Shown here: positions 26,814 to 37,920 of the stretch, one piece after another
Layout: each line of letters starts with the position of its first letter
How positions within the stretch are numbered: the stretch's first letter is position 1
From: Cohnella sp. CFH 77786
Lineage (GTDB): Bacteria > Bacillota > Bacilli > Paenibacillales > Paenibacillaceae
Direction of reading: 5' to 3'
Assembly: GCF_019400745.1 (NCBI RefSeq)
Contig: NZ_WJIB01000002.1
Span: 496,001 to 560,000 of the forward strand
DNA: 64,000 nucleotides
The notes under the pieces: generated by a model
Databases searched by the model: none
Told to the model about the DNA's origin: nothing
Seen by the model: the letters and a program-made list of their open reading frames with translations, nothing else
Position numbers and translations under genes: made by a program

Positions 26814-28322
26814 ATGACCGAGCGGACGGCCGTGCTGGCGTTCGATTTGGGCGCCGGCAGCGGGCGCGCTTTGATCGGGGAACTCGCAGCAGCGGAAGGC
26901 GGAGAGCCGAAGCTGCAGGTGACGGAGCTCCACCGGTTTCCGAACCACGCGATCCAGGTCGGGCGGCATTTGCACTGGGATATCCTTCGGCTTCTGCACG
27001 AAATCAAGAAATCGATCCGCATCGCCTTCAAGGAAGGGTATGCGCCGCAGACGTTCGGCATCGATTCGTGGGGCGTCGACTTCGGGTTGATCGACGCAAA
27101 CGGCGAGCTGTTGGGCAATCCGTACCATTACCGCGACCCGCAGACCGAAGGGCTGATCGAAGAGGTCAATGCGCTGATCGGCAAGGAGGAGCTGTTCCGG
27201 CAAAGCGGGCTGCAGTTCATGCCGTTCAACACGTTGTACCAGCTGTACGCGATGAAGAAAGCCGCGTCTCCGAAGCTGGAGGTCGCCCGCACGCTGCTGC
27301 TGACGCCGGATTTGCTCGCGTACTTGCTGACGGGCGTCCAATCGTGCGAATTCACGATGGCCACGACGACGCAGCTGTTCCATCCCGAGCGGCGCGCTTG
27401 GAACGCCGAGCTGATGGAGCGGCTCGGCATTCCGGCCGGGCTTTTTCTCGACCCGGCGGAGCCGGGGAGCGTCATCGGCCCGCTCGCGCCGGAAGTGCGC
27501 GAGGAGCTCGGAGTGCCCGCGATAACCGCGGTCTCCGTCGGCACGCACGATACGGAGTCGGCGATCGCCGCGGTCCCGGCGGGCGATGAGCCGTTCGCGT
27601 ACCTCGTCTGCGGCACATGGTCGCTTCTCGGGACCGAGATGGCGGAACCTTTGTTGACATTGGACGCGATGGAGATGGAGTTCTCCAACGAAGGCGGCGT
27701 CGGCGGGACGTATCAGCTGCTCAAGAACATCATGGGATTGTGGCTGCTTCAGGAATGCAAGCGGGAATGGGACGAGAAGGGCAGCGGCGAAATCGGTTAT
27801 CCCGAACTGGTGGCGGCGGCGGAAGCCGCAGAGCCGTTCCGCAGCCTCGTGAACCCGGACGATCCTCGCTTCTACGGGCCGGGCGGCATGCCGGACAAAA
27901 TCAGATCCTATTGCGAGGAGACCGGGCAGCCGGCGCCGCGCAACGAAGGGGAGTTCGTCCGCTGCGTCCTGGAAAGCCTCGCCCTGCGATACCGCGAGGC
28001 GCTGGAACAGGCGGAGACGTTGACCGGCCGCGAGTACGGCGGGCTGCACATGGTGGGCGGCGGCATCCAGAACCGGCTGCTGTGCCGGTTTACCGCCGAC
28101 GCCTTGGGCCGGCCGGTATGGGCTGGCCCCGTCGAGGCGAGCGCGATCGGCAACATGCTGATGCAGCTCGTCGCGCTCGGCCGCTGCACCGGCTTGCCGG
28201 AAGCGCGCCGCCTCGTTGCGTCGTCGTTCCCGGTCGAGCAATACGCGCCGGCGGCCGACGTCTCCGCTTGGGAAGCGGCATATGTGCGGTTCCGGAAGCA
28301 GAAGCCGTCGGCGGGGGCGTAA
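26814..28322 (+). CDS. FGGY-family sugar kinase (rhamnulokinase-like; probable L-fuculokinase)
   Basis: This 502-residue FGGY carbohydrate kinase has the N-terminal ATPase loop AFDLGAGSGRALIGEL, FGIDSWGVDFGLID, the substrate-side GTHDTESAIAAVP, the adenosine-site CGTWSLLGTE and the C-terminal GGGIQNRLLCRFTADAL. These features look closer to RhaB than to E. coli FucK, which is common for fuculose kinases in Firmicutes. By context it should phosphorylate L-fuculose. It follows fucA by 16 bases. Immediately after its stop begins the 52-bp tandem repeat array that separates it from fucU. Confidence 0.87.
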   Translation: MTERTAVLAFDLGAGSGRALIGELAAAEGGEPKLQVTELHRFPNHAIQVGRHLHWDILRLLHEIKKSIRIAFKEGYAPQTFGIDSWGVDFGLIDANGELLGNPYHYRDPQTEGLIEEVNALIGKEELFRQSGLQFMPFNTLYQLYAMKKAASPKLEVARTLLLTPDLLAYLLTGVQSCEFTMATTTQLFHPERRAWNAELMERLGIPAGLFLDPAEPGSVIGPLAPEVREELGVPAITAVSVGTHDTESAIAAVPAGDEPFAYLVCGTWSLLGTEMAEPLLTLDAMEMEFSNEGGVGGTYQLLKNIMGLWLLQECKREWDEKGSGEIGYPELVAAAEAAEPFRSLVNPDDPRFYGPGGMPDKIRSYCEETGQPAPRNEGEFVRCVLESLALRYREALEQAETLTGREYGGLHMVGGGIQNRLLCRFTADALGRPVWAGPVEASAIGNMLMQLVALGRCTGLPEARRLVASSFPVEQYAPAADVSAWEAAYVRFRKQKPSAGA

Positions 28323-28351
28323 GCTGGCGGGCTCGAGAGCCTCGGGCGGAG

Positions 28352-29181
28352 TTAAGCCTGCCCGGCGAGCATAACATGCGAGCACGCTGCCGAGGTGGCG
28401 GTGATAAGCTCGCCCGACGAGCTTAACGTACATGCACGCTGCCACGGTGGCTGAGATAAGCTCGCCCGACGAGCTTAACGTACATGCACGCTGCCGCATA
28501 GGCGGAGATAAGCTCGCCTGGAGAGCATAACGAGCGTGCACGCTTTCGCGATGGTGGAGATAAGCTCGCCTGGCGAGCATAACATGCGAGCACGCTGCCG
28601 CGGAGGAGAAGATAAGCTCGCCAGACGAGCTTAACGTACATGCACGCTGCCGCGGGGGCGGAGATAAGCTCGCCTGGCGAGCATAACGAGCGTGCACGCT
28701 TCTGCGGAGGCTGAGATAAGCTCGCCAGACGAGCTTAACGTACATGCACGCTGCCGCGGGGGCGGAGATAAGCTCGCCAGACGAGCTTAACGTACATGCA
28801 CGCTGCCGCGGGGGCGGAGATAAGCTCGCCTGGCGAGCATAACGAGCGTGCACGCTTCTGCGGAGGCGGAGATAAGCTCGCCTGGCGAGCATAACGAGCG
28901 TGCACGCTGCCCTGTGGCGGAGATAAGCTCGCCTGGCGAGCATAATGAGCGTGCAGGCTGCTGCGGAGGCGGAGATAAGCTCGCCAGACGAGCTAACGTA
29001 TCTGCACGCTGCCGCGGAGGAGGAGATAAGCTCGCCCGGCGAGCATAACATGCGAGCACGCTGCCGAGGTGGCGGTGATAAGCTCGCCCGACGAGCTTAA
29101 CGTACATGCACGCTGCCGCATAGGCGGAGATAAGCTCGCCTGGCGAGCATAACGAGCGTGCACGCTGCCCTGTGGCGGAGA
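28352..29181. repeat. 52-bp tandem repeat array, 16 copies, between the kinase gene and fucU
   Basis: The core ATAAGCTCGCC recurs at 28404, 28456, 28508, 28560, 28612, 28664, 28716, 28768, 28820, 28872, 28923, 28975, 29026, 29078 and 29130, with a degenerate first copy at 28352. The period is 52 bases, with two 51-base steps. Two unit types mix. One reads CGCC(C/A)GACGAGCTTAACGTACATGCACGC. The other reads CGCCTGGCGAGCATAACGAGCGTGCACGC and holds the near-palindrome GCTCGCCTGGCGAGC and the perfect palindrome AGCGTGCACGCT. The segment at 28361-28443 recurs exactly at 29035-29117, showing higher-order duplication. There are no unique spacers, so it is not CRISPR. Confidence 0.95.
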
Positions 29182-29247
29182 AGAACCAGAGGCTTAAACG
29201 GGTTTTGATAAATCGATGATGGAACCATCATAGAGAGGTGGAAACAG

Positions 29248-29682
29248 ATGCTGATCGGCATTCCGAAAATCCTGTCGCCGGAGCTGCTCAAAGTCTTGAT
29301 GGAAATGGGTCATGGTGACGAAATCGTACTGGCGGACGGTAATTTTCCCGCGGCCAGCCATGCTCGGCGGCTGATCCGTTGCGACGGCCTCGGCATCCCG
29401 GAGCTGCTGGACGCGGTACTGAAGCTGTTCCCGCTGGATCCGTACGTGCCGAAGCCGGCTGCGCTCATGCAAGTCGTTCCCGGCGATCCGGTGAAAACCC
29501 CGATCTGGGAAACGTACGCGGACGTGATCCGGCAGCGAGCCGGACTGGCCGAGCCGTTCGAACAAGTGGAACGTTTCGCCTTCTACGAGAGAGCCAAACA
29601 AGCGTATGCGGTCGTCGCGACGGGGGAGAGCGCCTTGTACGCGAACCTGATCCTGAAGAAAGGCGTCGTTACGGACGCCTGA
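29248..29682 (+). CDS. fucU: L-fucose mutarotase (RbsD/FucU family)
   Basis: This 144-residue cytoplasmic protein catalyses anomer exchange of L-fucose, feeding the alpha form to the isomerase. Family marks are LKVLMEMGHGDEIVLADGNFP (catalytic His and Asp near residues 22-30), a mid-region LDPYVPKPAALMQVV and the C-terminal YAVVATGESALYANLILKKG, whose Tyr is the usual catalytic aromatic. The ribosome site GAGAGGTGG precedes the ATG. It is separated from the kinase gene by the 16-copy repeat array, so read-through from the fucI promoter must cross that array unless an internal promoter exists. Confidence 0.92.
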   Translation: MLIGIPKILSPELLKVLMEMGHGDEIVLADGNFPAASHARRLIRCDGLGIPELLDAVLKLFPLDPYVPKPAALMQVVPGDPVKTPIWETYADVIRQRAGLAEPFEQVERFAFYERAKQAYAVVATGESALYANLILKKGVVTDA

Positions 29683-29693
29683 AGATCGCCTCG

Positions 29694-29751
29694 AAAGTCC
29701 CGGCCAACCCGGCGCGCGTTCTACCGCGCCGACCGCTGCCGGGACTTTTTT
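29694..29751 (+). terminator. Rho-independent terminator after fucU
   Basis: The long stem AAAGTCCCGGC/GCCGGGACTTT encloses an inner GGCGCG/CGCGCC helix and is followed by a T run. It closes the fucose operon. Confidence 0.88.
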
Positions 29752-29830
29752 GTTGAGGAAACTTTCCCCCGGGCACCGTCCCGACCCCCGTTTCCCATAA
29801 TGGTGAAAACATCATCGTCAAGCGGCAATC

Positions 29831-30455
29831 TCTTAATTCCGCCTAAACACCGAGATGCGGCGGAGTTAAGGAACAAAATACCTTAATTCCTACAAAACAC
29901 AGAGAGAGCGGCGGAGTAAAGGTACAAAATGCCTTAACTCCGCCAAAACACCGAGAGAGCGGCGGAGTAAAGGTACAAAATGCCTTAACTCCGCCAAAAC
30001 ACCGAGAGAGCGGCGGAGTAAAGGTACAAAATACCTTAACTCCGCCAAATCACCGAGAGAGCGGCGGAGTTAAGGAACAAAATGCCCTAACTCCGCCTAA
30101 ACACCGAGAGAGCGGCAGAGTTAAGGAACAAAATGCCCTAACTCCGCCAAAACATCGAGAGAGCGGCAGAGTTAAGGAACAAAATACCTTAACTCCGCCA
30201 AAACACCGAGAGAGCGGCGGAGTAAAGGTACAAAATGCCTTAACTCCGCCTAAACACCGAGAGTGCGGCAGAGTTAAGGAACAAAATACCTTAACTCCGC
30301 CAAAACCCCGAGTGAGCGGCGGAGTTAAGGAACAAAATGCCCTAACTCCGCCAAGACACCGAGAGAGCGGCAGAGTTAAGGAACAAAATGCCTTAACTCC
30401 GCCAAAACACCGAGAAAGCGGCGGAGTAAAGGTACAAAATGCCTTAATTCCACCG
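29831..30455. repeat. 51-bp hairpin-bearing tandem repeat array, 12 copies
   Basis: The phrase ACAAAAT recurs at 29873, 29924, 29975, 30026, 30077, 30128, 30179, 30230, 30281, 30332, 30383 and 30434, an exact 51-base period. Each unit contains an inverted repeat of about 13 bases, GGCGGAGTTAAGG/CCTTAACTCCGCC, around an ACAAAAT loop, usually with one mismatch. Two unit types alternate: GAGTTAAGGAAC and GAGTAAAGGTAC. The spacer between hairpins is CAAAACACCGAGAGAGC. The array fills the gap between the fucU terminator and the convergent AraC-type gene. Confidence 0.95.
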
Positions 30456-30516
30456 CAAAGACGGCAGAGGGCTGAGTTTATCATGATAAGGATCATATCC
30501 CGGGCCATCGCCCGAG

Positions 30517-31347
30517 TTATCTCAGTCCGTGCATATGCTTGAACTGTTCCGGCGTCCGGCCTTCCAGCTTCTTGAACACGGCGCCGAAATAGCTCGGGTT
30601 GTCCATGCCGACGCGCGCGGCAACGTCGCGGATCGGAAGATCGGGATGGCGGAACATCAGCTCCTTGCTCCGTTTGATCCGCTCGAGGTTGACGTATGCC
30701 ATCGGCCGCATGCCGAGCGTTTTACGGAACAGCGTACACAGATGCTGCGGGCTCGTTCCGATCGCGCCGGCCAATTCCGCGATGCCGATCGGCCGGTGAA
30801 GCCGCTCCTCGATCAACCGGAGCACCGGGTCCAATCGCGACCGGTGCACGCCGGTTTTCACCGGCTGCCCGTGCACGATGGTCTGCAAGTCCAGGAGAAA
30901 AGCGTACAAGATTTTCGAAAACTCGATCGCAGAAGTAGGAGGCGCCGATCGCGCCGCTGCCAGCAAATTCCTTAAATGAGAAAGCGCGAGCTCCGGTTCC
31001 GCGGTGCCGTACACGCCCGTTTCCGCGATGCCCGCCTGCCCGAGCAGCTGCCCCGCTAATCCGCCGTCGAAGGAGACCCAGTAGATTTCCCAGGGAGATT
31101 TGATCGGAGCGTAACGATGGGGGATGCGGGGATAGAGGCATACCCCTTGTCCGGCTTTGGCGGTCACCCGCCGCTCCCCGCAAATCAGTTCACCTTCCCC
31201 GGACACGATTTGCAGCCATTGATAGTGCGGGAAGCCGTCCGGCCTCCGCATGGCGTCTTGATGATCCCAATGCCCTACAGTGGTCAAATGGACCGGGAGC
31301 CTGGCGTCGAGCTCGCTCACCACCGGAAACAGGGCGATGTCCGTCAT
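30517..31347 (-). CDS. AraC-family transcriptional regulator (lacZ-linked)
   Basis: This 276-residue regulator has an N-terminal cupin-like AraC ligand domain (residues about 15-150; GEGELICGERRVTAKAGQGV is the arm/barrel region) and a C-terminal double helix-turn-helix (IGIAELAGAIGTSPQHLCTLF, then IRDVAARVGMDNPSYFGAVFKK). The frame extends 23 codons upstream, but the ATG at 31347 has AAGGAAG six bases before it and begins a family-like domain, so it is preferred. It is divergent from the beta-galactosidase gene about 110 bases away and is the probable activator. The ligand is presumably galactoside-derived. Confidence 0.92.
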   Translation of the reverse strand: MTDIALFPVVSELDARLPVHLTTVGHWDHQDAMRRPDGFPHYQWLQIVSGEGELICGERRVTAKAGQGVCLYPRIPHRYAPIKSPWEIYWVSFDGGLAGQLLGQAGIAETGVYGTAEPELALSHLRNLLAAARSAPPTSAIEFSKILYAFLLDLQTIVHGQPVKTGVHRSRLDPVLRLIEERLHRPIGIAELAGAIGTSPQHLCTLFRKTLGMRPMAYVNLERIKRSKELMFRHPDLPIRDVAARVGMDNPSYFGAVFKKLEGRTPEQFKHMHGLR

Positions 31348-31393
31348 CCGCGACTTCCTTTCAAATTTTGATATCCTGGCGAAAATACTAGTA

Positions 31394-31422
31394 TTGGATT
31401 GCACACGATCGGCCATTATAAT
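31394..31422 (+). promoter_or_regulatory. Candidate promoter of the beta-galactosidase gene
   Basis: A perfect -10 TATAAT (31417-31422) lies 17 bases after TTGGAT (31394-31399), a weak -35. This suits activation by the divergent AraC-type regulator. Confidence 0.5.
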
Positions 31423-31447
31423 TTGAATATAGTTATATTATGCATAG

Positions 31448-34579
<3,132 letters not shown>

Positions 34580-34584
34580 ACCAC

Positions 34585-34632
34585 AACCGCCGAAGGCCGG
34601 GAGCCGCTCTCCCGATCCTTGCGGCGGTTTTT
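34585..34632 (+). terminator. Rho-independent terminator after lacZ
   Basis: The outer stem AACCGCCG/CGGCGGTT has an inner GGGAG/CTCCC helix and a TTTTT tail. It lies five bases after the stop. The remaining ~200 bases before the next gene are AT-richer and show no clear feature. Confidence 0.85.
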
Positions 34633-34838
34633 GCTTTACGGCTGTCCGGTTCACTGGACTCCAAAATCCACGGAAAAACAGTGGCACAAACCAGCTTCTG
34701 CGAGTTTTTTGGGTCGGTGTAAAGTTAATTAAAGATATTCGTTGCCTATATCCCGCACTTTACCGATGATATGATGATCACATATCAGGCGCGGAACTGA
34801 TTAGAGCACGATTTGAACATGGAAAAGGAGATGAAGAA

Positions 34839-35543
34839 TTGGGTAAGGACAATATCATTAAATCCATGCTTTCTGAAAAGGTAAACATGACACCGAATGG
34901 ATTCGTTGCGGATCAATTAAGCCCCGAACAGTTTGCCGGTTGCTACGAATTGTTTTTTGACAAGATTTTTGAAATTAGTTCATCCGACATAGCGGAAGTA
35001 GAAGGTTATGGCGAGTTTAATGATGAATGTAAAACAGAATATGGATCTTGCGAGGAGTTTCTGGTCGGTACCTTTACGGAAGATAAAGAGGGGTACTGGT
35101 ATAATTGGAGGGAAATGTTCGAAACAACGGTTTTAGAGCGTGAATTCTTCGAAAACTACTTCAAGGAAATGGCGGACAGAATCCGTTATTGTGAAGGAAA
35201 ACGTTATTTGGTTTACAATAACGCGTTTTTCGTCAATATCATCACAGATGGCCAGACAATGGTCGGTTTTCCTGACTGGAGCAGATCCGGCATTGGCGAT
35301 TTGCTTTTGGATTTTGCCATCATGGACTTAAATAAGCCTTACCTAAAAATTCCGGAATTGTTGTTTGAGTACTGCAAGAAAAGAGCCATCATCATCCCGG
35401 ATTTTAAGGAAAGATTCTTATGCATGGCTTATTATAAAGGGATCGACACCTTGCGCTGGCATGCATCGATTGACGACGTGGAGTCCTGCATATCCATCAA
35501 GAAATCCATCAGCGAATTGAAAGATCGAATTTATGCCTTATAG
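34839..35543 (+). CDS. Aminoglycoside phosphotransferase-like protein, lacking the N-lobe
   Basis: This 234-residue protein has a C-terminal half like the APH/hygromycin B kinase fold: RYLVYNNAFFVNII, then VGFPDWSRSGIGDLLLDFAI, equivalent to the 'HGD..xxN' and 'DW....gdp..Dla' motifs. The usual HGD catalytic triad reads VYNN, with no aspartate. There is no nucleotide-binding N-lobe (typical kinases are 260-340 residues), so catalysis is doubtful. The start is a TTG with AAAAGGAG eight bases upstream. Base composition is visibly AT-richer than the flanks, as in the next gene, which follows 11 bases later. The two probably form one transferred operon. The function is unknown. Confidence 0.7.
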   Translation: MGKDNIIKSMLSEKVNMTPNGFVADQLSPEQFAGCYELFFDKIFEISSSDIAEVEGYGEFNDECKTEYGSCEEFLVGTFTEDKEGYWYNWREMFETTVLEREFFENYFKEMADRIRYCEGKRYLVYNNAFFVNIITDGQTMVGFPDWSRSGIGDLLLDFAIMDLNKPYLKIPELLFEYCKKRAIIIPDFKERFLCMAYYKGIDTLRWHASIDDVESCISIKKSISELKDRIYAL

Positions 35544-35554
35544 ATGGTGACGGT

Positions 35555-36253
35555 ATGAAATATGAAAATGCCGGCGATGTACTCCCGGGGGGACTATTGA
35601 AAGAAATCCAGAAATACGCGGCAGGAAAACTTCTTTATATACCCTCCGGGGAGGAAAAGAAGGCTTGGGGCGAAACGTCCGGTTACCGACATCAACTGCA
35701 GAGGCGCAACCTCATGATTCGCAATAAGTATGCCCATGGGATGACGGTTTCGGAACTTGCGGACGAATACTTTCTATCCTTGGATTCAATCAAGAAGATC
35801 ATCTATTCGAAGAAAAACGACAGCCGTTTAACCTATGTTCCGACTTTAGAATCGGCTGTGCAATATGCGAATGTCGGGAAGATCGAAGAATGGATTCAAT
35901 GCTATCTCCTGCTTACTCGAAAATCCGCTCCCCGTTTACAACATTTCATGAAAGAAGATCATTTATATTTTGGTGTCGTTAAGTTTCCATTGCGTCTCAT
36001 TCAGCGTGATGGAATCGAGAACAGGAACAACCATGCGGATGAAAAAGATAACCATGCAGCCGCCCACCCGCCGCTTATCGTTCAGTATGAGGAAGGCATA
36101 TTTCATTGCATCGTTCAGCAAGAATTATTGGCCTCATTAAAAAAACGCAAAGTAAACGCTTATCCCACCATAATCGTTATGAAAGAAAATGCCGATTATA
36201 AAAGATTTATGAAATACTATGGAACCGTACTCTATTATGTTGATAAAGTATGA
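35555..36253 (+). CDS. CD3324-type HTH protein fused to a degenerate ParB-like domain
   Basis: The first ~85 residues resemble the CD3324 family of small DNA-binding proteins: VLPGGLLKEIQKYAAGKLLYIP, then RNLMIRNKYAHGMTVSELAD and EYFLSLDSIKKIIYSKK as a helix-turn-helix. Residues about 95-232 resemble the ParB-like C-terminal part of such proteins (FGVVKFPLRLIQR, PPLIVQYEEGIFHCIVQQELLASL). However, the position where homologues carry a DGNHR motif reads EGIFHCIVQQE, so the expected ParB-like active residues are missing. It is co-directional with, and 11 bases after, the kinase-like gene. It shares that gene's AT-rich composition and is probably part of the same island. The assignment is from memory of family patterns. 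Confidence 0.6.
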   Translation: MKYENAGDVLPGGLLKEIQKYAAGKLLYIPSGEEKKAWGETSGYRHQLQRRNLMIRNKYAHGMTVSELADEYFLSLDSIKKIIYSKKNDSRLTYVPTLESAVQYANVGKIEEWIQCYLLLTRKSAPRLQHFMKEDHLYFGVVKFPLRLIQRDGIENRNNHADEKDNHAAAHPPLIVQYEEGIFHCIVQQELLASLKKRKVNAYPTIIVMKENADYKRFMKYYGTVLYYVDKV

Positions 36254-36295
36254 TATGAACGAAAGGGACACGTTCGTTCAATCTTTCCAAGAAAG

Positions 36296-36316
36296 GGCCA
36301 TCCGAAATGGATGGCC
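36296..36316. terminator. Hairpin after the AT-rich two-gene island
   Basis: A perfect 8-bp stem GGCCATCC/GGATGGCC with loop GAAAT lies 43 bases after the stop but is followed only by TTAAAA, so termination is possible but weak. The rest of the gap to 36535 shows no gene. Confidence 0.45.
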
Positions 36317-36535
36317 TTAAAACTTGCAGGTGCTATGGAGAAGGAATTGACAGGCGAACCTCCCCGTCTTCGCGGCGATTGCCGAACCCACGTCGGGTTT
36401 TTACAATCATGATCGGGTCGCCTACAGTCTGTCACTTCCTAGCTTTTGCATTCAGGTTGGCAACAGCATTGGGTCGCATCGTTTCGGCTTGTCGAATCAG
36501 GTATGCCAATTCATTAATGGAGTTGCACCCCCCGC

Positions 36536-37525
36536 TCAAATCAGCAGAGACAGCCATTCCTCCCGGTCGACAGGGCCGAAATAGACCTTCAGGTCCAGGT
36601 CGGCCAGCGCCTCGCGGACGGCATCCCGATCATACCGCACGCCGATCAGACGCTGCGTCACTTCGCCGACTTCGCCTGTTCCGAAGAAGTCCCCGTATAC
36701 GGCGGCTTCGCGGATGATGCCGGCCTCGACGTTTAATCGGACGTCATACGTGCCCGCCCCTTCGATCCGTTTCACCTGCTTCACGTTAAACGCCGGGGAG
36801 CGTCCGTAGTTCCACTCCCAGCTGCGGTACCGCTCGTCGGCCAGCTTCCGGACGGCTTCCCAATCCGCTTCCCCCATCTCGTATCGGTGGATATCGGTGC
36901 CGCCGAAGATCGACTCCAGCAAGAAACGCTTGAAAGCCTCCATTTCCATCGGTTCGGGCAGAAACTCCGAAATGTTGGCGACCCGACTGCGCACCGATTT
37001 GGTTGCTTTCGACTGGAACTTCGACGGATTCGCGTTCAAGGCGGCCACGATGGCATCGATTTCGGAATCGAACAGCAGCGTGCCGTGGCTGAACATGCGT
37101 CCCTTCGAAGCGAATTGGGCGTTGCCGGAAATTTTGCGTTCCCCGACTTGGAGGTCGTTGCGGCCGGTCAATTCCGCCTGCACGCCCAGCTTCCGCAAGG
37201 CCGCCACGACCGGTTCCGTGAATTTGCGGAAATTATGGAACGACTGGCCGTCGTCCCGGGTGATGAAGCTGAAATTCAGATTGCCCAAATCGTGGTACAC
37301 CGCGCCGCCGCCCGACAGACGGCGGACGACATGGAGGCCCCGCTCGCGAACGTACGGTTCGTTCACTTCCTCCGCGGTGTTCTGGTTTTTGCCGATGATG
37401 ATGGACGGTTCGTTGATGTAGAACAGCAAGTAGTCCTCGTCTGCGGGCAGCTTGCGGAGGGCATATTCCTCCAAGGCCAGGTTAAGGGCCGGATCGTGGA
37501 TGTTGCCGTTGTCCAGAAAAAGCAT
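36536..37525 (-). CDS. lplA: Lipoate-protein ligase A
   Basis: This enzyme activates free lipoate with ATP and attaches it to E2/H-protein domains. Family marks over 329 residues are NIHDPALNLALEEYALRKL at the start, FYINEPSIIIGKNQNTAEE, RRLSGGGAVYHDLGNLNFSF (the lipoyl-AMP binding loop), GRNDLQVGERKISGNAQ with the catalytic lysine region, and a C-terminal accessory domain. The frame runs on 74 codons upstream, but the ATG at 37525 gives the normal family start and length. The upstream residues lie over the hydrolase remnant and are not protein-like. Confidence 0.93.
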   Translation of the reverse strand: MLFLDNGNIHDPALNLALEEYALRKLPADEDYLLFYINEPSIIIGKNQNTAEEVNEPYVRERGLHVVRRLSGGGAVYHDLGNLNFSFITRDDGQSFHNFRKFTEPVVAALRKLGVQAELTGRNDLQVGERKISGNAQFASKGRMFSHGTLLFDSEIDAIVAALNANPSKFQSKATKSVRSRVANISEFLPEPMEMEAFKRFLLESIFGGTDIHRYEMGEADWEAVRKLADERYRSWEWNYGRSPAFNVKQVKRIEGAGTYDVRLNVEAGIIREAAVYGDFFGTGEVGEVTQRLIGVRYDRDAVREALADLDLKVYFGPVDREEWLSLLI

Positions 37526-37576
37526 AGGGTTCGCCGCCTTTATGTTAGGATGGAAAAGCGAGGTGACCCAGCAACG

Positions 37577-37920
37577 ATGATGATACAACTCCGTCAAGGT
37601 ACCATACATTGCGATATTTTCGGAGAAGGAAGGCCGCTGCTTGTTCTGCACGCCATGGGGCACGGATGATTTCCTCGACATGCTGCCGGACGCTGCCGAA
37701 CGAACGGTTCGCCATCGTCGGAATGTCTTATGGAGGATTGCCGGCACAAGGAATTATACACCATCTGCACCTCCAGATCGACGGAATTTGCTTGATCGCG
37801 CCGGCCGGCGCAGCCATCGTGATTCTTGGCGGCACCGGTCATATGATCCCGATCGAGGGCAAAATCATGCTGGAAAGCCTGGTGACGGATTGGCTGGAGA
37901 GAGTGTCTTACCCGGACTAG
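37577..37920 (+). pseudogene. Alpha/beta-hydrolase remnant with deletions and frameshifts
   Basis: The frame opens as an alpha/beta-hydrolase (IFGEGRPLLVLHAMG) and stops after 30 codons. TDDFLDML then follows in a shifted frame, and a second shift leads to ERFAIVGMSYGGLPAQG with the nucleophile elbow GxSxG, then IDGICLIAPAG. From there it jumps directly to VILGGTGHMIPIEGKIMLESLV, the catalytic-His end. Both the cap region after the first strand and about half the C-terminal fold are missing, so this is a decayed gene of roughly 340 bases where about 750 would be expected. It abuts the nucleotidyltransferase gene end (four-base overlap of coordinates). Confidence 0.8.

Noticed and set aside
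26718..29051. A 777-codon open frame on the minus strand through the 52-bp array and kinase gene
   Set aside because: It is antisense to a clear FGGY kinase and its repetitive part rotates frame every unit because 52 is not a multiple of three. There is no ribosome site and no recognisable domain.
28352..30455. Possible CRISPR arrays
   Set aside because: Both arrays are continuous tandem repeats of 52 and 51 bases with no unique spacers and no cas genes nearby.
30050..30508. A minus-strand frame with a 17-residue peptide repeat in the 51-bp array
   Set aside because: The frame is open only because 51 is a multiple of three. It lacks a credible ribosome site and is interrupted in other copies. 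The conserved element is the hairpin, not the peptide.
36307..36717. Plus-strand frames between the AT-rich island and lplA
   Set aside because: They overlap the end of lplA in antisense and show no domain or ribosome site.
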